From: PGZG01 sp046292765
GTDB lineage: Bacteria > Pseudomonadota > Gammaproteobacteria > Pseudomonadales > Alcanivoracaceae
Assembly: GCA_046292765.1 (NCBI GenBank)
Contig: JBKBQA010000005.1
Span: 1-64,000 of the forward strand
Length of the DNA: 64,000 nucleotides
Direction: 5' to 3'
Shown in pieces: positions 24,777 through 34,481 of the stretch. The position numbers and the translations under genes are program-made. The notes beneath the pieces are model-generated. The model did no database searches, was not told the DNA's origin, and saw only the letters and a list, made by a program, of their open reading frames with translations. Numbering within the stretch: the stretch's first letter is position 1; each line of letters starts with the position of its first letter.

Positions 24777-27700
24777 GATCCTGCAGCCACTGTCCTTTCC
24801 CCTCACCGGCACCCGTCTGATCGAGGCCAGTGCCGGCACCGGCAAAACCTATACGCTGGCGGCACTGTATGTGCGGCTGGTGCTTGGCCACGGCGATAAT
24901 TCGCCGCCACCACTGCTACCTCCGGACTTGCTCGTGGTGACCTTTACCGAGGCCGCCACACGGGAACTGCGCGACCGGATACGGGCCCGACTGGCGGAAG
25001 CAGCACGCTGCTTCGCCGGCCGTGATACCGCCAGCGACCCGTTTCTTTCCGGGCTGATGGCGAGCTACCCGTCGTCACAACATGGCCAGTGCGCCAGTCG
25101 TCTCGACGCCGCCGCACAGTGGATGGACGAAGCCGCCATCTACACTATTCACGGCTTCTGCAACCGCATGCTGCGCCAGCATGCTTTCGATTCCGGCAGC
25201 CTGTTTACGCTGGAACTCAATCAGGACGAGAAGGCACTGCAAGAGCAAGCCTGCGCCGATTACTGGCGCACCTTCTTCTACCCACTGGACGAACAGCAAA
25301 GTGCATCACTGCGAACGGTATGGCGAACGCCAACCGACCTGCTGCGCAATGTGCGGCCACTGCTCGGCGACCTTGACCATTTGCCGGCAGAGACCATGGA
25401 GCCGGCAGAGCGCATTCAGCAGAACAGCGAAACGCGAGAGCAACTTGTCGATGAAGCCCGGCAGCGCTGGCTTGAATGGACACGCGACCTGCTGAAGAAG
25501 ATGGAAGCCGCCTGGCAAGACGGGCGGATGCAGAAGAGCAAACCGAGCAACAGTGCCAACTTCCGGCGCTGGCTGGGCGAGATTCAGTCGTGGGCGGCGG
25601 ATATGGGCACCGGCTGTATCAACGTGAATGAAAGTCTGCTCAAACATTTGACACCGGAGAGCCTGGCCGCCGCCAACCCGAACATCGCCGAAATCGTCAA
25701 TCATGACGCCGTCGCTCACCTCCATGAGCTGGCGACATTGCCCGATTCGCTGCCGCAGTTAAGGCCTGCCCTGCTACCCCATGCCTGCCACTGGATCGCC
25801 CGGCGCATTGACCAGTACAAGCGACAGCACGGAATGATCGGCTACAGCGACATGCTGAGCCGGCTGCGCGACGCCCTCGTTGGCGCCCACGGCGATCGCC
25901 TTGCCAACAGCATCCGCCAGCAGTTTCCGGTGGCAATGATTGACGAATTTCAGGATACGGACCCGGTGCAGTATCAGGTGTTCTCCCGTCTCTATCAGGA
26001 CCAGCCGGATACCACCTGGCTGATGATCGGTGATCCGAAGCAGGCCATCTACGCTTTCCGCGGTGCCGATATTCATACCTATCTGGCCGCGCGACGCGCC
26101 ACCGAAGGACAACATTACACGCTGGACACCAACTTCCGGTCCACCACCAGTATGGTGGCGGCAACCAACCACCTTTTTGACAGTGTTCGCAATTCCGAAC
26201 AGGGCGCCTTTTTGCATCGGGACATTCCCTTCTCCCCCGTTGTCGCCAAAGGCCGCCGTGACCGGCTGCTGATTGACAGTGAACCCGCTACCGCCATGAC
26301 CCTTTGGCATCTGCTCAGTGATCAGGAAGACGACAACAGCTTTACCAAATCCCGCTATGGCAACGAGATGGCAGCTCGGACGGCATCAGAGATCGTCCGC
26401 CTGCTGACACTGGCGTCATCAGCACGCTGCGGATTCGAGCAGAATGGCATCGTGACGCCGTTGCGTCCTGCCGACATTGCCATTCTGGTCCGAAGCGGTC
26501 GGGAAGCTGACAAAATCCGCGCTGCACTGAGCCAACGCGGTTTGCGCAGCGTCTATCTCTCTGACAAGGACAGTGTCTTTGCAAGCGCAGAAGCACAGGA
26601 TTTGCTGAGCTGGATGCAGGCCGCTGCAGAGCCGGCATCCGAGCAGCGTCTTCGTGCGGCCCTCGCCACCGCCACCTTGCAACAGAGTTGGCAACGCCTC
26701 GAACAATTGAGTCGAGACGAAGTCGAGTGGGAGCGTGAGGTGGAACGCTTTCATGGCTATCATCGGGAATGGCAACGCCTCGGGGTGTTGCCAATGATTC
26801 GTCGCCTGCTGAAGGATTTTCACGTCCCCGCGCAACTGCTGTCTCAGGATCGGGAACGATCACTGACTAACCTGCTGCATCTTGCCGAACTGGCACAGAA
26901 AGCCGCCAGCAAGCTCGATGGTGAGCAGGCTCTGGTTCGCTGGCTGGCAGAATCCATCGACGGCGCCGGCATCGGCGACACCCTTGATGAGCAGGTGCTG
27001 CGACTGGAAAGTGATGATGACCTGATCCGCATCGTCACCATCCACAAGTCCAAGGGCCTGGAATACCCGCTGGTGTTTCTGCCTTTCGTCTGCAACTTCC
27101 GCAACGAAGATGGCAAGCATCCGCCGCTACGTTTCCATGATGATATCGGTCGTTTGCAGCTGACCCTGACACCATCTCAGGCGGAGATTGCCCGGGCTGA
27201 TCGTGAACGGCTGGCAGAAGACCTGCGGCTGCTCTACGTTGCCGTCACCCGCGCGCGCCATGCCTGCTGGCTGGGTATGGCGGCCGTGCGCAAAGGCCGA
27301 ACAAAAAACCAGTGTGATCTGGCGCAGAGCGCCATTGGTTATCTGCTCGGCGCTGGCCAACCGCTTGCGGCGCAAGATGTCGCGTTGCAGCTGCAGCAGC
27401 TGGCCGCGCGCAGTGACAGCATGGCGGTCATGCCGGCGCCCGACGTCAGTCAGGCGGTGTTACCAGCGGCGACAGACAATCCGGCGCTTCATCCGGCCCG
27501 CCGCTATCAGGGACCGTCACCGGAGCGCTGGTGGATCGCCAGTTACAGCGCATTGGAACCCGGCGCCCGCGATCACAGCGACAGCCCGCGCTACGCCCGT
27601 GACGAAGTGCTGGCGGAAGAAAAATCCGCCGCCGGCACACGGCCCGGCGCCGACCTGCAAGACAACCGCTTGCACGGATTTATCCGCGGGCCGCAGGCCG

Positions 27701-28425
27701 GCACCTTCCTGCACGGACTGCTGGAATGGTGTGCTCAAACCGGCTTTGACGCCGTTACCAACAACCGCCAGCCAGATCTGCTGCTGCAGATTCAGCGACG
27801 CAGCCGTCTGTTGGCGCAGGAACATCAGGCCAACCCGCTACTCACCTGGTTGAGCGATTATCTCAGCACACCGCTGCCCTTCGCAGATCAGTCCGTCACG
27901 CTTGTGGCGCTGCCGCGCGGCCACTATCAGGCCGAGATGGAATTCTGGATCCAGTCTTCGCGGGTGAGCACCGAGGCACTGGATGCGCTGGTGCGACGTC
28001 ATGTCCTGCCCGGGCAGCCACGGCCGGCGTTACGCGAGGATCAGCTTAACGGCATGCTCAAAGGTTTCATTGATCTGGTGCTGGAACAGAATGGTCGCTA
28101 CTACGTGGCGGACTACAAGTCGAACTGGCTCGGCCCCGATGACAATCACTATAGCCAGCAGGCGATGGCGCGCGTGGTGCTCGACAAGCGCTACGATATC
28201 CAGCTATGTCTGTACCTGCTCGCACTGCATCGTCTGTTGGGTTCCCGTCTTGGCGAACAGTATCAACCGGAACAACAGCTTGGTGGCGCCGCCCTGCTGT
28301 TCCTGCGTGGTCATCGCGCCGACAGCGGCGGCGTGTATTTCCAGTCACCATTGACGGCGCTGGTGACCGAGCTGGACCAGTTGTTCCGTGGCCAGCCGGT
28401 GATGGAGAGCGATCATGTCCACTAA
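24769..28425 (+). CDS. recB: Exodeoxyribonuclease V subunit beta RecB
   Basis: 1218 residues. An SF1A helicase with Walker A SAGTGKT at 21-27, motif II region MIDEFQDTDP, and motif TIHKSKGLEYPLVFLP. The C-terminal nuclease domain shows YYVADYKSNWLG, whose Asp and Lys are the catalytic pair of the RecB-family nuclease. RecB is the 3'-5' motor and the only nuclease of RecBCD. The true start is the ATG at 24769 inside the recC end (overlap ATGAGTGA); earlier in-frame codons lie in recC. It overlaps recD by 11 bases. Confidence 0.97.
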   Translation: MSEILQPLSFPLTGTRLIEASAGTGKTYTLAALYVRLVLGHGDNSPPPLLPPDLLVVTFTEAATRELRDRIRARLAEAARCFAGRDTASDPFLSGLMASYPSSQHGQCASRLDAAAQWMDEAAIYTIHGFCNRMLRQHAFDSGSLFTLELNQDEKALQEQACADYWRTFFYPLDEQQSASLRTVWRTPTDLLRNVRPLLGDLDHLPAETMEPAERIQQNSETREQLVDEARQRWLEWTRDLLKKMEAAWQDGRMQKSKPSNSANFRRWLGEIQSWAADMGTGCINVNESLLKHLTPESLAAANPNIAEIVNHDAVAHLHELATLPDSLPQLRPALLPHACHWIARRIDQYKRQHGMIGYSDMLSRLRDALVGAHGDRLANSIRQQFPVAMIDEFQDTDPVQYQVFSRLYQDQPDTTWLMIGDPKQAIYAFRGADIHTYLAARRATEGQHYTLDTNFRSTTSMVAATNHLFDSVRNSEQGAFLHRDIPFSPVVAKGRRDRLLIDSEPATAMTLWHLLSDQEDDNSFTKSRYGNEMAARTASEIVRLLTLASSARCGFEQNGIVTPLRPADIAILVRSGREADKIRAALSQRGLRSVYLSDKDSVFASAEAQDLLSWMQAAAEPASEQRLRAALATATLQQSWQRLEQLSRDEVEWEREVERFHGYHREWQRLGVLPMIRRLLKDFHVPAQLLSQDRERSLTNLLHLAELAQKAASKLDGEQALVRWLAESIDGAGIGDTLDEQVLRLESDDDLIRIVTIHKSKGLEYPLVFLPFVCNFRNEDGKHPPLRFHDDIGRLQLTLTPSQAEIARADRERLAEDLRLLYVAVTRARHACWLGMAAVRKGRTKNQCDLAQSAIGYLLGAGQPLAAQDVALQLQQLAARSDSMAVMPAPDVSQAVLPAATDNPALHPARRYQGPSPERWWIASYSALEPGARDHSDSPRYARDEVLAEEKSAAGTRPGADLQDNRLHGFIRGPQAGTFLHGLLEWCAQTGFDAVTNNRQPDLLLQIQRRSRLLAQEHQANPLLTWLSDYLSTPLPFADQSVTLVALPRGHYQAEMEFWIQSSRVSTEALDALVRRHVLPGQPRPALREDQLNGMLKGFIDLVLEQNGRYYVADYKSNWLGPDDNHYSQQAMARVVLDKRYDIQLCLYLLALHRLLGSRLGEQYQPEQQLGGAALLFLRGHRADSGGVYFQSPLTALVTELDQLFRGQPVMESDHVH

Positions 28426-30379
28426 ACTGCTCAACCCTGAACACGCCACCATTGCCCGGCTGGATCGCTGGGTGACAGATGGCTGGCTACGGCCACTGGA
28501 TCGCGCCCTTGCTGCCCTTTTGCTTAGCGAAGGCGGCGAAGACTCAGACAAGGTACTGGTACTCGCCGCGCTGACCAGCCAGCAGCTCGGTCAGGGCGAT
28601 ATCTGCCTTGATCTGGCCCGCGCCAGCAGCGCACCTGCGGCGTTGTTCGCGCGCATGCCCACCGTCATAGAGGGGGATTCGCCGCTGCACTGGCTGGCGC
28701 GTCACGCCAGTGACGATCTGTACGAAGCGCTGCGGCATTCCCCGGTAGTGGCGAATGAGCGCTGCGACAGCCCGGCACCGCTGGTGCTTGATGGCGACCG
28801 CCTCTACCTGCGCCGTTATCACGAATATGAAACCCGGATCGCCGGGCAATTGCTGGCGCGCCTCGACTCAACCTTGCCGGCACCGGACCGACTGCGTGAT
28901 CGACTTGACGCCCTTTTTCCCCAGCGCTCCGATGTGGGCACAGACTGGCAAAAAATTGCCTGTGCACTCGCCACGCGCAGTCGCTTCACCCTGATCACCG
29001 GCGGCCCCGGCACCGGCAAGACCACCACCGTGGTGCGGCTGCTCGGGCTGCTGCAATCTGTGGCTCTGGAACAGAATGCGCCGCTGCGGATACGTCTGGC
29101 CGCGCCCACGGGCAAGGCGGCAGCGCGCCTGAAATCATCCATCAGCGGGGCGATCTCGGCGTTGCCGCTCAGCGACAGCATTCGAAGCAGCATTCCTGCC
29201 GAAGTCAGTACCCTGCACAAGCTGCTCGGCAGCCGGCCGGACAGCCGCCGCTTTCGCCACGATCGCCACCATCCCCTGCATGCGGATCTGGTGGTGGTGG
29301 ATGAGGCATCAATGATGGATCTGGAAATGACTGCCAGCCTGCTCGATGCGCTACGCCCGGATGCACGATTGATCCTGCTCGGTGACAAGGACCAGCTGTC
29401 TTCGGTGGAAGCCGGGGCGGTACTCGGCAACCTCTGCCTCGGCGCCGATGCGGGCAACTACAGTGCCGACACCTGCGCCTGGCTCAGTGCGCAAACCGGC
29501 GAGTCCGTGGATGCCTGGCGTGGCGAGGGCATCGCTCTTGCACAACAAACGGTGATGCTGCGTCACAGCCACCGCTTTGCCGCCGACAGCGGCATTGGTC
29601 AGCTGGCACGGGCGGTGAATCAGGACGACAGTGAAGCGTTGCAACGGATATGGCAGAGCCCACCGCAAGATGTGTCACGGCTGGTGCTGCTGCCGGACCA
29701 GTATCAACCGCTGGAAGAGCAGTGCGTGGCGGGCTATCGCCATTACCTTGAGCAGCTGGAGCAACAGCGCCCGAACACATCGGACGCAGTCAGCGTCTGG
29801 GCGGATACGGTCCTCCATGGCTATGAACATTTTCAACTGCTGTGCGCGCTACGCGATGGTGACACAGGCGTCAGCGGGCTGAACCGTCGTGTCGCTGCTG
29901 CGCTCCATCAAGCCGGGCTGATCAGTCGAAATGAGGGTTGGTACGAGGGGCGGCCAGTGATCATGACACGCAACGATTATCAGCTTGGCCTGATGAACGG
30001 CGACGTCGGCATCACTCTGAACCTCGCCAGCGACGATGGTACGTCCAGCCTGCGGGTGGCCTTCCGGCTTCCGGACGGGCGCATCACGCTGGTACTGCCG
30101 AGCCGGCTCGATGGCGTCGAGAGTGTCTATGCCATGACCGTACACAAGTCGCAGGGATCGGAGTTCCGCCATGCGGCGCTGGTGCTACCGGCATCCGCCC
30201 AGGCCGTCAGCCGGGAATTGCTCTACACTGCCATTACCCGGGCCCGAAGCCATTTCACGCTGGTCGGCACGGCCGCAACACTTTCACAACCGGCCCGCCC
30301 CACCCTGCGCGCCTCCGGCCTCGCCGATCGGTTATCCCCCCCTGCGGGATTGCCACCCCCGCAAGGGCATGGCTTTTGA
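28415..30379 (+). CDS. recD: Exodeoxyribonuclease V subunit alpha RecD
   Basis: 654 residues against 608 in E. coli. The SF1B helicase core has Walker A GGPGTGKTT near residue 197, motif II VVDEASMMD, and a C-terminal VHKSQGSEF with ITRAR. RecD is the 5'-3' motor. The order recC-recB-recD without ptrA between is the Pseudomonas-like arrangement. The start overlaps the recB end by 11 bases, so translation is coupled. Confidence 0.96.
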   Translation: MSTKLLNPEHATIARLDRWVTDGWLRPLDRALAALLLSEGGEDSDKVLVLAALTSQQLGQGDICLDLARASSAPAALFARMPTVIEGDSPLHWLARHASDDLYEALRHSPVVANERCDSPAPLVLDGDRLYLRRYHEYETRIAGQLLARLDSTLPAPDRLRDRLDALFPQRSDVGTDWQKIACALATRSRFTLITGGPGTGKTTTVVRLLGLLQSVALEQNAPLRIRLAAPTGKAAARLKSSISGAISALPLSDSIRSSIPAEVSTLHKLLGSRPDSRRFRHDRHHPLHADLVVVDEASMMDLEMTASLLDALRPDARLILLGDKDQLSSVEAGAVLGNLCLGADAGNYSADTCAWLSAQTGESVDAWRGEGIALAQQTVMLRHSHRFAADSGIGQLARAVNQDDSEALQRIWQSPPQDVSRLVLLPDQYQPLEEQCVAGYRHYLEQLEQQRPNTSDAVSVWADTVLHGYEHFQLLCALRDGDTGVSGLNRRVAAALHQAGLISRNEGWYEGRPVIMTRNDYQLGLMNGDVGITLNLASDDGTSSLRVAFRLPDGRITLVLPSRLDGVESVYAMTVHKSQGSEFRHAALVLPASAQAVSRELLYTAITRARSHFTLVGTAATLSQPARPTLRASGLADRLSPPAGLPPPQGHGF

Positions 30380-30445
30380 CCCAGATCAGTGTGGGCCGAT
30401 ACCCGCGAGCGGACCATGGACGTACAACCATAAGGAGATACCATC

Positions 30446-30904
30446 ATGCGCTTTCGCCGGATCAGGGATGTGTTGGACTGGACCCGCACCTTCCACGACA
30501 CCCTTGCCAATGATTATGACGGACTGGCGAAGGGCCACGAAAAGGAACGGGTCGGCATGCTGCTGCAGTATCTGGCCGAGCATGAACGGGCCCTGAGCGC
30601 AGCGCTGCAGCATTACGAGGAAGACGCCGCCACCGCGCTGCTGAACACCTGGTACGACCAGGCGCCGGAAGTGAAGCTGCCACCGGATCTCGACAGCCTC
30701 TGCGACACGCTGGAGAAAATCGATACCGAATCGGTACTGGCGCTGGCATTGCTGTTCCATGACATCCTGATCGATATGTACCAGATCTTTGCCACCAAGG
30801 CGCCGACGCCAGCCGCCAAAAGTCTGTTTGACAGCCTGGTCAGTCAGGGAACGGGGGAAAAGATGCGTACCGTACGCGACGCCCTGCGGCTGGAGGATCT
30901 CTGA
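30446..30904 (+). CDS. Small helical-bundle protein, possibly ferritin-like, after recD
   Basis: A 152-residue, mostly alpha-helical soluble protein that I cannot name. The first helices (YDGLAKGHEKERVGMLLQYL, then AEHERALSAAL) are spaced as in ferritin/rubrerythrin-like bundles, with glutamates and histidines (HE, EHE) that could bind metal. The second half has two more helices. A strong AAGGAG sits 8 bases before the ATG, 66 bases after recD, so it may be the last gene of the recCBD operon or independent. A long perfect hairpin follows. Confidence 0.6.
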   Translation: MRFRRIRDVLDWTRTFHDTLANDYDGLAKGHEKERVGMLLQYLAEHERALSAALQHYEEDAATALLNTWYDQAPEVKLPPDLDSLCDTLEKIDTESVLALALLFHDILIDMYQIFATKAPTPAAKSLFDSLVSQGTGEKMRTVRDALRLEDL

Positions 30905-30926
30905 TCCGGTTGCACTATAGCGAATA

Positions 30927-30968
30927 ACAACGACATGGCGCCGGCACAGACCGGCGCCATGTCGTTGT
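30927..30968. terminator. 18-bp perfect hairpin after the recCBD region
   Basis: Arms 30927-30944 and 30951-30968 are perfect reverse complements with the 6-base loop CACAGA. It starts 23 bases after the stop of the small helical gene. There is no T-run on the plus side, so termination efficiency is uncertain; it may instead protect the 3' end of the message. Confidence 0.6.
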
Positions 30969-30996
30969 GGCATCATGGACAATATCTCTCAGCAAG

Positions 30997-31692
30997 ATGA
31001 GTCGATATCTGACCATGCGCATTGCCATTCTGCTGTTGTTTTTTCCGCTGTTATCGTTCGCCCATCCCGGGGGTGTCGACAGCCATGGTGGCCATACCGA
31101 CCGTCGTACCGGTGAGTACCATTGTCATCGAGAGCCATGCCTGAGCGCACAGCAAAAGCAGCGCGAAGCAGAGCGACAGGCGGAGCAGGAAGGCCGGCTG
31201 TTTTCCACCCTCTACGATCGTCGCGATTGGCCCCACTGGGTGGATGAAGACGGCAACTGCCGCGATACCCGGGCAGAAGTCCTGATCGGCAGCAGCCGTG
31301 TTCCGGTGACGTTCCGGGATGCGCGTGGCTGTACCGTCGCGGCGGGAGAATGGCTGGACCCTTACAGTGGTGAGCTTCTTTATCGCGCCGACGAAATCGA
31401 CATCGATCACCTGGTGCCGCTGAAACATGCCCACGGTCACGGCGGTCATGCCTGGCCCCTCAACCAGCGCCGACGCTTTGCCAATGATGAAACGAATCTG
31501 TTGGCGGTCAGTGCGCGACTGAACCGAGCCAAAGGCTCGTCCAGCCCCGACCAGTGGTTACCGCCAAATCAGGATTACTGGTGCGAGTACGGGCGACGCT
31601 GGCGCAACGTCAAGGGGCATTACCAACTGATGATCACACCACCGGAAGAAGCCGTACTGATCACACTGGAACAGCACTGCCCCGCCCTGTAG
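30997..31692 (+). CDS. Exported HNH nuclease with N-terminal YHYH-type motif
   Basis: About 231 residues. A signal peptide ends at SFAHPGG. Then comes HGGHTDRRTGEYHCH, a motif seen in front of several exported nucleases, a short coiled charged stretch, and an HNH/DUF1524-type endonuclease domain: IDIDHLVPLKHA, an N-D-E-T-N-L loop and L-N-R-A-K-G near the end. The conserved D-H, N and N-x-x-K residues imply an active metal-dependent nuclease, outside the cytoplasm. Likely roles are scavenging DNA or degrading foreign DNA. The start is uncertain: ATG 30997 or 31015, neither with a good ribosome-binding site. Only ~55 bases separate it from the convergent barrel gene. Confidence 0.8.
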   Translation: MSRYLTMRIAILLLFFPLLSFAHPGGVDSHGGHTDRRTGEYHCHREPCLSAQQKQREAERQAEQEGRLFSTLYDRRDWPHWVDEDGNCRDTRAEVLIGSSRVPVTFRDARGCTVAAGEWLDPYSGELLYRADEIDIDHLVPLKHAHGHGGHAWPLNQRRRFANDETNLLAVSARLNRAKGSSSPDQWLPPNQDYWCEYGRRWRNVKGHYQLMITPPEEAVLITLEQHCPAL

Positions 31693-31747
31693 CAACGCGG
31701 TCCTGCGGGGGCGGCAATCCTGCCAAGATCCGATGCAAGGCCCGCAC

Positions 31748-32971
31748 TCAGAAATAGCGGATCAGTTCCAGTTGAATCATGTCTTCCCGCGAGTACACCG
31801 ACAACGGTTTATCCAACGGCTGACCACTGAACAATTCCATCGCCGTCGGCGGCTCGCCGGCACGACTGTAGATTCTGGCTTCCAGTGTCGCCCGCCACTG
31901 ACTGCCGAAGCGGCGGCTCGACTCCAGACTGTAAACCCGCTCGCCGGTATCCGGATCCCAGATTAAACCCCACAGCAACTCGGTGGAGGCCAGATCATTC
32001 AAGGTCAGCCGCTGCCCCAGCAGCACATCACTGGCGAACGGCGAAACGAAACTGTCACTGCGATCCTCCCACAGATATTCGAGGATCCAGCCCAGGTCGA
32101 GGTCGCTGCCAAACACCCCCACCTGGGTGACCTCAAACCCGGCGTCCAGCGCATGACTGCTGCGCTCGAATCGATTGCCACTACGACGGATGCCCTCGAG
32201 CTTGAATAACCACCCACCACGCAGATACTGAAGCTCGATACCGGACTGCTCGATCACCGGATACCAGGGTTCCAGCTTCATGGTCAGCGGGTTGGGTAAC
32301 AGCAGCGGCTCACGGCCATTGCCGGAGAAATGCGACAGCGCCAGTTGCACGCTGCCCAATATATGCTGCCAGCGAATCGCACCATCAACGCGCCCCTGCT
32401 CCGCAGAGGAGGCGTAGCGAGCGGCGCCGGTATCCACTTCCACCGGCAGTGCCGGGCGGCCATCCGGCCCGGGGAAAGTGCGTTCCCGAAAGCCCGGCAA
32501 GACGAACAGATCAAGCGTACCCCAGTCTCGCACCGTCGACAGATTGATCATGGGTTGACCGAGCTTGTCTTCGAGGTCGACCTGTTCCACCGCATCACTC
32601 TGGTTGATGATATCCACCAGATGACGCCCTTCGGTGACGCCCCAGAACACCTTGCCAATGCCAACCCGGGACTCCCAGCGATCCGCCACATGCAGCCAGA
32701 TCAACTCGCGGATGTCGGCATGGCTGCGACGGGCATCGTTTTCGTCTACCCGCGCGAACGGCACAAAAGTGAACAGGTCACGGCGCTGATTCCATTCGTG
32801 CATTACTTCCATCTGTACGTAGGCGGAGCCATTATGCCAATAGCCCGGCAGGCCCGGGCCCTCGGTAAAGTATCGACCCTCCAGTCCCAGCTCACCGCGC
32901 CACTCCCAACCACTTGCCGGCAGACTGAGCGCAGCAAGCGTCAGCATCGCCAGCCCGGCGCACCACTGCAT
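31748..32971 (-). CDS. Outer-membrane barrel protein paired with a LolA-like carrier
   Basis: 407 residues: signal peptide (cut near PASGWEW), long alternating beta pattern, and terminal phenylalanine (LELIRYF). The layout recalls DUF1302-type proteins, which form outer-membrane pores found with LolA-like carriers and RND pumps, but I cannot claim a direct match. It starts 3 bases after the LolA-like gene, so the two are translated as a pair and probably act together, passing a hydrophobic cargo between periplasm and outer membrane. No pump gene is adjacent. Confidence 0.75.
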   Translation of the reverse strand: MQWCAGLAMLTLAALSLPASGWEWRGELGLEGRYFTEGPGLPGYWHNGSAYVQMEVMHEWNQRRDLFTFVPFARVDENDARRSHADIRELIWLHVADRWESRVGIGKVFWGVTEGRHLVDIINQSDAVEQVDLEDKLGQPMINLSTVRDWGTLDLFVLPGFRERTFPGPDGRPALPVEVDTGAARYASSAEQGRVDGAIRWQHILGSVQLALSHFSGNGREPLLLPNPLTMKLEPWYPVIEQSGIELQYLRGGWLFKLEGIRRSGNRFERSSHALDAGFEVTQVGVFGSDLDLGWILEYLWEDRSDSFVSPFASDVLLGQRLTLNDLASTELLWGLIWDPDTGERVYSLESSRRFGSQWRATLEARIYSRAGEPPTAMELFSGQPLDKPLSVYSREDMIQLELIRYF

Positions 32972-32974
32972 GGT

Positions 32975-33760
32975 TCAGCGCGCCCGCATCAGGCTGTTCT
33001 GGGTAAAATCGGCATCCGTCAGTCCAGTGCCAAAGCGATAATCGCTCCACAGCAACTCGGTGGACTTGCCGGTCTGGTGATTGACCATTTTCATTCTGCC
33101 CGGCTGCCAGAAACGCTCCAGATGCTGGCTGTGGCCAGATACGGTCAGGGTTTTGAGCAAACTCTGCTTGCGATCGTAGTAATCAATGCGGTGTACCCGA
33201 TACTCATCCTGATCCATCCACACCACCTGCCGGGTATACCCGGAATACTGATCCAGCGGATAACGCTCGTAGACAAAACAAACGAGCTCGCCACAGGGCT
33301 CATCGCGGAGGTATTTGTAGTTGTACTTCTCTACTTCCTGGGCGCGCATGTCCTCAAAGGCAAACTCGCTGCCCATGAAAGACCCGGACTGATTGCGCGA
33401 GGCGATGGTCTTGACCCGCTTCAGTGCCGGCAGATACAGCCACTGGTCGTCATCCCGGGTGGCATGACTCCAGGTCAGCAGCGCGGTACCACGGACATCG
33501 GCCGGCGTATCAAAAATGGTCATACTCTTGTCGCCCTGACCGTCCACGCCCTCCAGTGTTCGAACCCGCAGGTCGCGCTCGGAGCGATCACCTCGGCGAC
33601 TGCTCAGCACCATCTTCATGGTCGCTTCGAAATCACCAAAGCCCTGCCCGCGACGATCTGCTTCGCGGGAAATCTGCAAGCCCTTGTCTTCCGCCGTGGC
33701 AGAAAATGCCGGGGATGCCAACAGCGTTATCGGCAGGATGAAAAATAGCATGAAGCGCAT
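32975..33760 (-). CDS. LolA-like periplasmic protein (outer membrane lipoprotein-sorting family)
   Basis: 261 residues with a signal peptide (cut after AFSAT). The family pattern is clear: DFEATMKMVL near the mature N-terminus, T-F-D-x-P-A-D-V-R-G-T-A-L-L-type strand, and QWLYLPALKRVKTI, which is highly typical of the COG2834 LolA-like proteins. These have a half-closed beta barrel for lipids and are usually linked to RND/MMPL exporters. A GGAGA lies 10 bases before the ATG at 33760. It is first of a two-gene unit with the barrel at 31748, 43 bases after the LOG gene. Confidence 0.85.
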   Translation of the reverse strand: MRFMLFFILPITLLASPAFSATAEDKGLQISREADRRGQGFGDFEATMKMVLSSRRGDRSERDLRVRTLEGVDGQGDKSMTIFDTPADVRGTALLTWSHATRDDDQWLYLPALKRVKTIASRNQSGSFMGSEFAFEDMRAQEVEKYNYKYLRDEPCGELVCFVYERYPLDQYSGYTRQVVWMDQDEYRVHRIDYYDRKQSLLKTLTVSGHSQHLERFWQPGRMKMVNHQTGKSTELLWSDYRFGTGLTDADFTQNSLMRAR

Positions 33761-33803
33761 CAATGCAGTCTCCGGAGCAGGAAAAGGAGTCAACGGCTGC
33801 GGA

Positions 33804-34481
33804 TTACACATTCGCAGGCAGGTTGTCCCGAGGCTCTTCCTCAGGCAGATGAAGGAAGTTCTGGTAAACGATATCGAACGCTTCGCTGACGGAGTCCGTT
33901 ACCTGAAATAACGCCATATCCTCATCACCGATACAGCCATGCTCCGTCAGCATCACGTTGCGCATCCAGTCCACCATCCCGCCCCAGAAGTCCTTGCCCA
34001 CCAGCACAATCGGAAAAGGTCGGGTCTTGCCGGTCTGAACCAGCGTCAATGCCTCGAACAGTTCATCCAGAGTGCCGTAGCCACCCGGAAACACCACGAA
34101 GCCCACCGCATGCTTGACAAACATCAGCTTGCGGACAAAAAAGTAGCGGAAGTCGAGACTGATGTCCTGAAACCGGTTGGCATCCTGCTCGTGGGGAAGT
34201 TTGATATTGAGACCGATGGAGCAGCCATCTGAACCGTACGCGCCCTCATTGGCCCCTTCCATAATACCGGGACCACCCCCGGTTAACACATTCAGACCAG
34301 CATCACCGAAACGGCGGGCCAGCTCGCGGGCCTGACCATAGTAAATCGAATCGGGGCCGAGACGGGCGCTGCCGTAGATCGTCACCGAGGGGCCAATAGT
34401 CGCCAGATGGTCGATACCGTCCACCAGCTCCGACTGGATTCGCAACACTCGCCAGGCTTCACGACTTCTACGCTCGTCCAT
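33804..34481 (-). CDS. LOG-family (TIGR00730) nucleotide phosphoribohydrolase
   Basis: 225 residues. The two signature motifs of the family are present: GGGPGIMEGANEGA and PGGYGTLDELFE. Bacterial members hydrolyse nucleoside 5'-monophosphates (AMP or cytokinin nucleotides) to base and ribose 5-phosphate. The sequence resembles the longer, bacterial type II group. Start at ATG 34481 overlaps the upstream stop by one base (TAATG) behind GGAGG. It forms an operon with the DUF6586 gene and possibly the LolA-like pair. Confidence 0.9.
   Translation of the reverse strand: MDERRSREAWRVLRIQSELVDGIDHLATIGPSVTIYGSARLGPDSIYYGQARELARRFGDAGLNVLTGGGPGIMEGANEGAYGSDGCSIGLNIKLPHEQDANRFQDISLDFRYFFVRKLMFVKHAVGFVVFPGGYGTLDELFEALTLVQTGKTRPFPIVLVGKDFWGGMVDWMRNVMLTEHGCIGDEDMALFQVTDSVSEAFDIVYQNFLHLPEEEPRDNLPANV

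Noticed and set aside
32330..33748. 472-codon plus-strand frame
   Set aside because: Antisense to the barrel/LolA-like pair, spanning the junction of two real genes, with no motif.
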